Part shown: positions 60,983 to 64,000 of the stretch, piece after piece | Layout of the letters: each line of letters opens with the position of its first letter | Position numbering within the stretch: the first letter of the stretch is position 1 | Assembly: GCA_963843525.1 (NCBI GenBank) | Contig: CAWJKM010000009.1 | Span: forward strand, 124,001 to 188,000 | Source of the DNA: DATJPR01 sp963843525 | GTDB lineage: Bacteria > Bacteroidota > Ignavibacteria > UBA10030 > UBA6906 | Length of the DNA stretch: 64,000 bases | Direction of reading: 5' to 3' | Notes under the pieces: generated by a model | What the model saw: the letters and a program-made list of their open reading frames with translations, nothing else | What the model was told of the DNA's origin: nothing | Databases searched by the model: none | Program-made: the position numbers and the translations under genes

Positions 60983-63364
60983 ATGGTCGGCACAGAAGTC
61001 TCACACTACAGGATCATTGAGCAGCTCGGGTCTGGTGGGATGGGGATCATTTACAAAGCCGTCGATCTTCGACTGGACCGGACAGTTGCGCTCAAGTTTC
61101 TCTCTCCTTTTCTGACCTCCGATTCCGAATCCCGCGAACGATTCATCCGGGAAGCGAAAGCCGCCTCCGCACTCCAGCACAACAATATTTGTACGGTGCA
61201 CGACATCGACCAGGCACTAGACAGTCGGGTGTTTATCGTCATGGATTGTTATCAGGGCGAGACCCTGAAACACCGCATGGAGCGTTCAGCTCTGTCTGTC
61301 GATGAAACCGCCCGCGTCGCTGTGCAGATGGCGAGAGGGCTCGCCACTGCCCATGAGCATGGCATTATCCACCGCGACATCAAACCGGAGAATCTTTTTC
61401 TGACTGACGATGGTATCGTGAAGATCTTGGATTTTGGACTTGCAAAGCTCGCCGGGCAATCATTTACTCAGAGTTCTGGCGCCCCCCAAGGAACCGTCGC
61501 GTACATGTCACCGGAGCAGATCATGGGAGATGAAGTCACCACGGCGACCGACATCTGGTCCTTTGGCATGGTGCTCTTCGAGATGCTCACCCAGAGTCTC
61601 CCGTTCCAGGGTCAACATGCCCCCGCAATGATGTACGCGATTCTTAACGAGGATGTTCCTCTGGCCTCCTCGTTGAGGGCGGATGTTCCTCAACACCTGG
61701 TGAAATTGTGCGCACAGTGTCTTTCAAAAGTGCCTTCCGGCCGGCCATCCTCAATGGGCGAAATTCTTTTGCGACTCGAAGGGAGGCCGCCCGGAACATA
61801 TGCACGGAGAATCCCCCGCAGTGTGTTGGTCCTTCTTGCGGCCATTCTAGTCGTCTCTGTTCTCTATGTTATCCTTCGAGGTCCGCTCTCCCGTCTTCCT
61901 CCGCAGGCCACGCCGGCGACTCTTGCAGTGTTCCAGTTCAAGGATCTCACCCGCGACACGGCGGCGGCGGCATGGCCTGAAGTTGTCCAAACAATCATGG
62001 TTACTTGTCTCACGGGGGTCGAGGGCCTCCGTGTGTACGATCCGGCCGGACTCAATTCTCTCGGTCAAATGCAATTCGCCTCAGGTCTATCCTCTCCGGG
62101 GGCGGAAGAGAGCGCGCACTTGCCCCGGGTACAGTTTACCTTTGAGGGAAGCATCCTGCGTGTTGCCGGCCGTTATCTGATCCACTTGAATGTATGCAAC
62201 GGACTCAATCACGAAGTGTTTGCTTCGCTTCCCTGCAACATAACATCTGAAGCGGAGATCCCCCGTGCAGTCGACTCATTGTCGTTGTCAGGCCTTGAAG
62301 TTATCCAGGCTCACGCCGAATTCCCTGAACGCTCAGAGCATTTGCAGTCGTGGTGGCCAAACAGGTTCCGGAGCATTCATGCCATGAAAGCGTTTAGTCT
62401 CGCATGCCGGCTCGCTTTGAAGGGAGGCCAGAGTGGATCTGAAAGCGCTCTGCGGCTTGCCATCGGATTGGATTCAACCTTCATCACACCCCGGGTCTGG
62501 CTGGTCACTCGTCTGGTTTGGGAGGGTAAAACCAGGGAAGCTGAGATGCACCTCCGATCATTGATGGCCCGCCGTGACTCTGTCGGCCCGTTTGACCGCG
62601 CGATCATCGATTGGGCGAAGGCATGCGTGGAACGGAACGATTCCGCACAAATCGCGTGCCTTAATGGCGCCCTTGAGTACTCTCCGGGAAATGCAATTCT
62701 CCTTTACAGCCTGGGACGAACGAAGTACCTCAAAGGCGATTTCCGTGGCTGCGTGGAGGTACTCAAACCCGTAGCAGACCGAAGGTGGGAATATCCTTTG
62801 CTCTACCTCTTGCTCGGCCAGGCCTATGACATGATCGAGGACTACGATGCAGAAAAAGCGGCTCTTCAGTTCGCGCTTTCTCTGGAACACCCCCCGCCGC
62901 AAGCGCACTACCTCATGGCCACTCTCTTTCGTCGCTCGAATAATCCTGCGGGAGCGACGGCGGAGGACGATATCTACATCGAGACTATGAAACAACGGGG
63001 AATGTCACTGCGATCGATCTATACGACCCTTTCGGACATCAATATTACTGAGGGCTTTATGGCCGAGAGTATGATCTACTACCGTCATGCAATCGGCGGT
63101 GCCCATGAACAAGCGAGCGATCATCTCGCGAAAGCCGACACACTCTGCACTCGGGGTGACACACTGAGAGCCGTCGTGGAATATGTCCGGGCACTCGCGA
63201 TTGACTCGATGAACGCGCCGGCAACCCTTCGACTCGCGCAGTCCCTCGAGTGGACAAAAAACCCGACGAAGGCTCTCTTCTATTATCAGAAGTACCTCAC
63301 ACTCGACACAACATCACCGGAGGCGGCCAATGCACGTTTACGCGTCGCCAGCCTTCGACAATAG
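60983..63364 (+). CDS. Hanks-type Ser/Thr protein kinase with periplasmic TPR-like domain
   Basis: A 793-residue membrane kinase; AGAGG precedes the ATG at 60983. Residues about 8-270 are a full protein kinase: GSGGMGIIYKA, the lysine in ALKFL, HRDIKPENLFL and LDFGLAKL, and an activation segment ending GTVAYMSPEQ. One membrane segment (about 281-300, LVLLAAILVVSVLYVIL) precedes an extracytoplasmic region of about 490 residues with a TolB-type-like N-terminal part and TPR-like helical pairs (LLYSLGRTKYLKGDFRGCVEVL, LLYLLLGQAYDMIEDYDAEKAAL, YFYQKYL near the end). The layout is common in FCB-group and Acidobacteria kinases. It likely senses a periplasmic signal. It is followed by a small protein and a GAF-like protein that may be partners. 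Confidence 0.92.
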   Translation: MVGTEVSHYRIIEQLGSGGMGIIYKAVDLRLDRTVALKFLSPFLTSDSESRERFIREAKAASALQHNNICTVHDIDQALDSRVFIVMDCYQGETLKHRMERSALSVDETARVAVQMARGLATAHEHGIIHRDIKPENLFLTDDGIVKILDFGLAKLAGQSFTQSSGAPQGTVAYMSPEQIMGDEVTTATDIWSFGMVLFEMLTQSLPFQGQHAPAMMYAILNEDVPLASSLRADVPQHLVKLCAQCLSKVPSGRPSSMGEILLRLEGRPPGTYARRIPRSVLVLLAAILVVSVLYVILRGPLSRLPPQATPATLAVFQFKDLTRDTAAAAWPEVVQTIMVTCLTGVEGLRVYDPAGLNSLGQMQFASGLSSPGAEESAHLPRVQFTFEGSILRVAGRYLIHLNVCNGLNHEVFASLPCNITSEAEIPRAVDSLSLSGLEVIQAHAEFPERSEHLQSWWPNRFRSIHAMKAFSLACRLALKGGQSGSESALRLAIGLDSTFITPRVWLVTRLVWEGKTREAEMHLRSLMARRDSVGPFDRAIIDWAKACVERNDSAQIACLNGALEYSPGNAILLYSLGRTKYLKGDFRGCVEVLKPVADRRWEYPLLYLLLGQAYDMIEDYDAEKAALQFALSLEHPPPQAHYLMATLFRRSNNPAGATAEDDIYIETMKQRGMSLRSIYTTLSDINITEGFMAESMIYYRHAIGGAHEQASDHLAKADTLCTRGDTLRAVVEYVRALAIDSMNAPATLRLAQSLEWTKNPTKALFYYQKYLTLDTTSPEAANARLRVASLRQ

Positions 63365-63397
63365 CTCGGCAACCCAACAACATACCGGAGGTATCCC

Positions 63398-63733
63398 ATG
63401 TTCTCCACTGCACGTGACGTTTTTTGGTTCGCTTGCGCCTATCCCCCGTTCGCCCTTGCCCTGCTCAAGGACAGGAACATTGACGAGGCACTCTCCAGGA
63501 TGGGCATAACGCTTTCTCAGGACGAGAGGGATAGGCTCGAAGGTACACTCACCCCGACGTATATACTAACCGGATGGGATCTGATCACCGCGTTCGCGAA
63601 CGTGATGGTCTGTTGGCAACCCCCCGAAAGGGATAAGATCGGGCCGCCGCCTCCCCCTCCACCCCCCTGGAGCACTCTAGCGCAACCCGTTCCGGGCACA
63701 AATCGTGGGGGCCGGACAATCACCGACCGATGA
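63398..63733 (+). CDS. Small protein with leader-peptide-like helix and polyproline tail
   Basis: A 111-residue protein with GGAGG before its ATG, 33 bases after the kinase. Residues about 15-50 (PPFALALLKDRNIDEALSRMGITLSQDERDRLEGTL) match the pattern F..LL.D...AL...G..LS..E...L seen in Nif11/Franean1_4349-type RiPP leader peptides. The C-terminal half carries PPPPPPPP and ends NRGGRTITDR, with few Cys, Ser or Thr. No maturase gene is visible in the window. It could be a RiPP precursor or a kinase substrate; neither is proven. Family not firmly recognised. Confidence 0.6.
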   Translation: MFSTARDVFWFACAYPPFALALLKDRNIDEALSRMGITLSQDERDRLEGTLTPTYILTGWDLITAFANVMVCWQPPERDKIGPPPPPPPPWSTLAQPVPGTNRGGRTITDR

Positions 63734-63788
63734 CGTTTGCGGGGGAAGTGAATTGCCCTCCCAACTGAATACGAAAGGCAGGCACACC

Positions 63789-64000
63789 ATGAAAACGGAA
63801 GGCGAATCGACTCCGGCAAGTGAAATGGCTCCTCTGCCCATTGCGCCGGAGCAATTGGTGGACCTCGCCTTCCTGCTCGGTCAACACTCAGACTTCGAGG
63901 AGATGATCCGCCTTGCATCGACAACGGGTCTGTCGCTTTTTCACGCCGACGCCGTTTCATTTGTCATGCTCAATCCCCAGACCCGTCATACACAGAAGAC
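63789..64000 (+). CDS. Start of a GAF-domain-like signalling protein, cut by the window edge
   Basis: The plus strand opens at the ATG at 63789 and stays open to the edge (about 70 codons). The visible part (VDLAFLLGQHSDFEEMIRLASTTGLSLFHADAVSFVMLNPQ) resembles the start of a GAF domain as found in sensor histidine kinases or adenylate/diguanylate cyclases. The downstream output domain is not in the window. It is 55 bases after the small leader-like protein, so all three genes from 60983 may be one operon. Confidence 0.6.
   Translation, partial: MKTEGESTPASEMAPLPIAPEQLVDLAFLLGQHSDFEEMIRLASTTGLSLFHADAVSFVMLNPQTRHTQK

Noticed and set aside
1..64000. CRISPR arrays, insertion sequences, prophage or integrase genes
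   Set aside because: No regularly spaced repeats longer than the short tandem arrays, no transposase or recombinase motifs, and no tRNA-flanked island ends were found.

Overview
The window looks like chromosomal DNA from a member of the FCB group, most likely Bacteroidota of the Ignavibacteria/Chlorobi side. Two secreted proteins end in a type IX secretion (T9SS) type-A sorting domain built around NYPNPFNPTT, the form common in Ignavibacteria. Many proteins carry Sec or Tat-like leaders, GC content is moderate to high, and several genes lack a strong Shine-Dalgarno. No rRNA, tRNA, CRISPR array, transposase or phage gene is visible. The phylum call is inference from these traits.

Layout. 1-2.5 kb (minus): partial acyl-CoA synthetase, DCC thiol oxidoreductase, TlpA-like thioredoxin, FmdB zinc ribbon. 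2.7-5.5 kb (plus): a DUF134-zinc ribbon-NifX fusion behind a near-perfect palindrome, then a MarR regulator translationally coupled to a C_GCAxxG redox protein with two haem-c motifs and a T9SS tail. 5.7-11.4 kb: three-gene HAE1-type RND drug efflux operon. 13.2-20.6 kb: CusCBA-like heavy-metal efflux operon, preceded by a small Cys-rich secreted protein and followed by a cytochrome c. 20.8-25.9 kb: a two-gene deoxysugar module (bifunctional rhamnulose-1-phosphate aldolase/dehydrogenase plus a lactate/glycolate-type FAD-FeS oxidase).

From 11.7 to 56 kb most genes serve glycan breakdown: GH27 (apart, at 11.7-12.9 kb), GH127, a frameshifted GH5/GH42-like enzyme, GH20, a T9SS beta-helix protein, a TonB-dependent receptor, a ROK kinase, a ROK repressor, GH3 with PA14, two GH29 fucosidases, a XylR-like regulator, an MFS transporter, GH9 and a secreted cellobiose-2-epimerase-like protein. 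ROK repressor, ROK kinase, TonB receptor and beta-helix protein form a compact minus-strand operon ending in a clear terminator. There is no SusD homologue, so this is not a canonical Bacteroides PUL. A reasonable reading is extracellular attack on plant or algal hemicellulose/pectin rich in Gal, Ara, Xyl, Fuc and Rha, with rhamnose or fucose carbon passing through lactaldehyde to lactate and pyruvate.

56-64 kb: small membrane protein, CBM9/DUF5916 outer-membrane protein, a two-gene ABC exporter, a Hanks-type Ser/Thr kinase with periplasmic TPR-like repeats, a small leader-like protein with a polyproline tail, and the start of a GAF-like protein.

The most unusual items are the coupled MarR/T9SS redox pair, the DUF134-NifX fusion and its operator, the paired inverted repeats before the ROK repressor, the short 7-8 bp tandem arrays between genes, the frameshifted glycosidase, and the RiPP-precursor-like small protein next to the Ser/Thr kinase. 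None of these is proven to be a new system from sequence alone.
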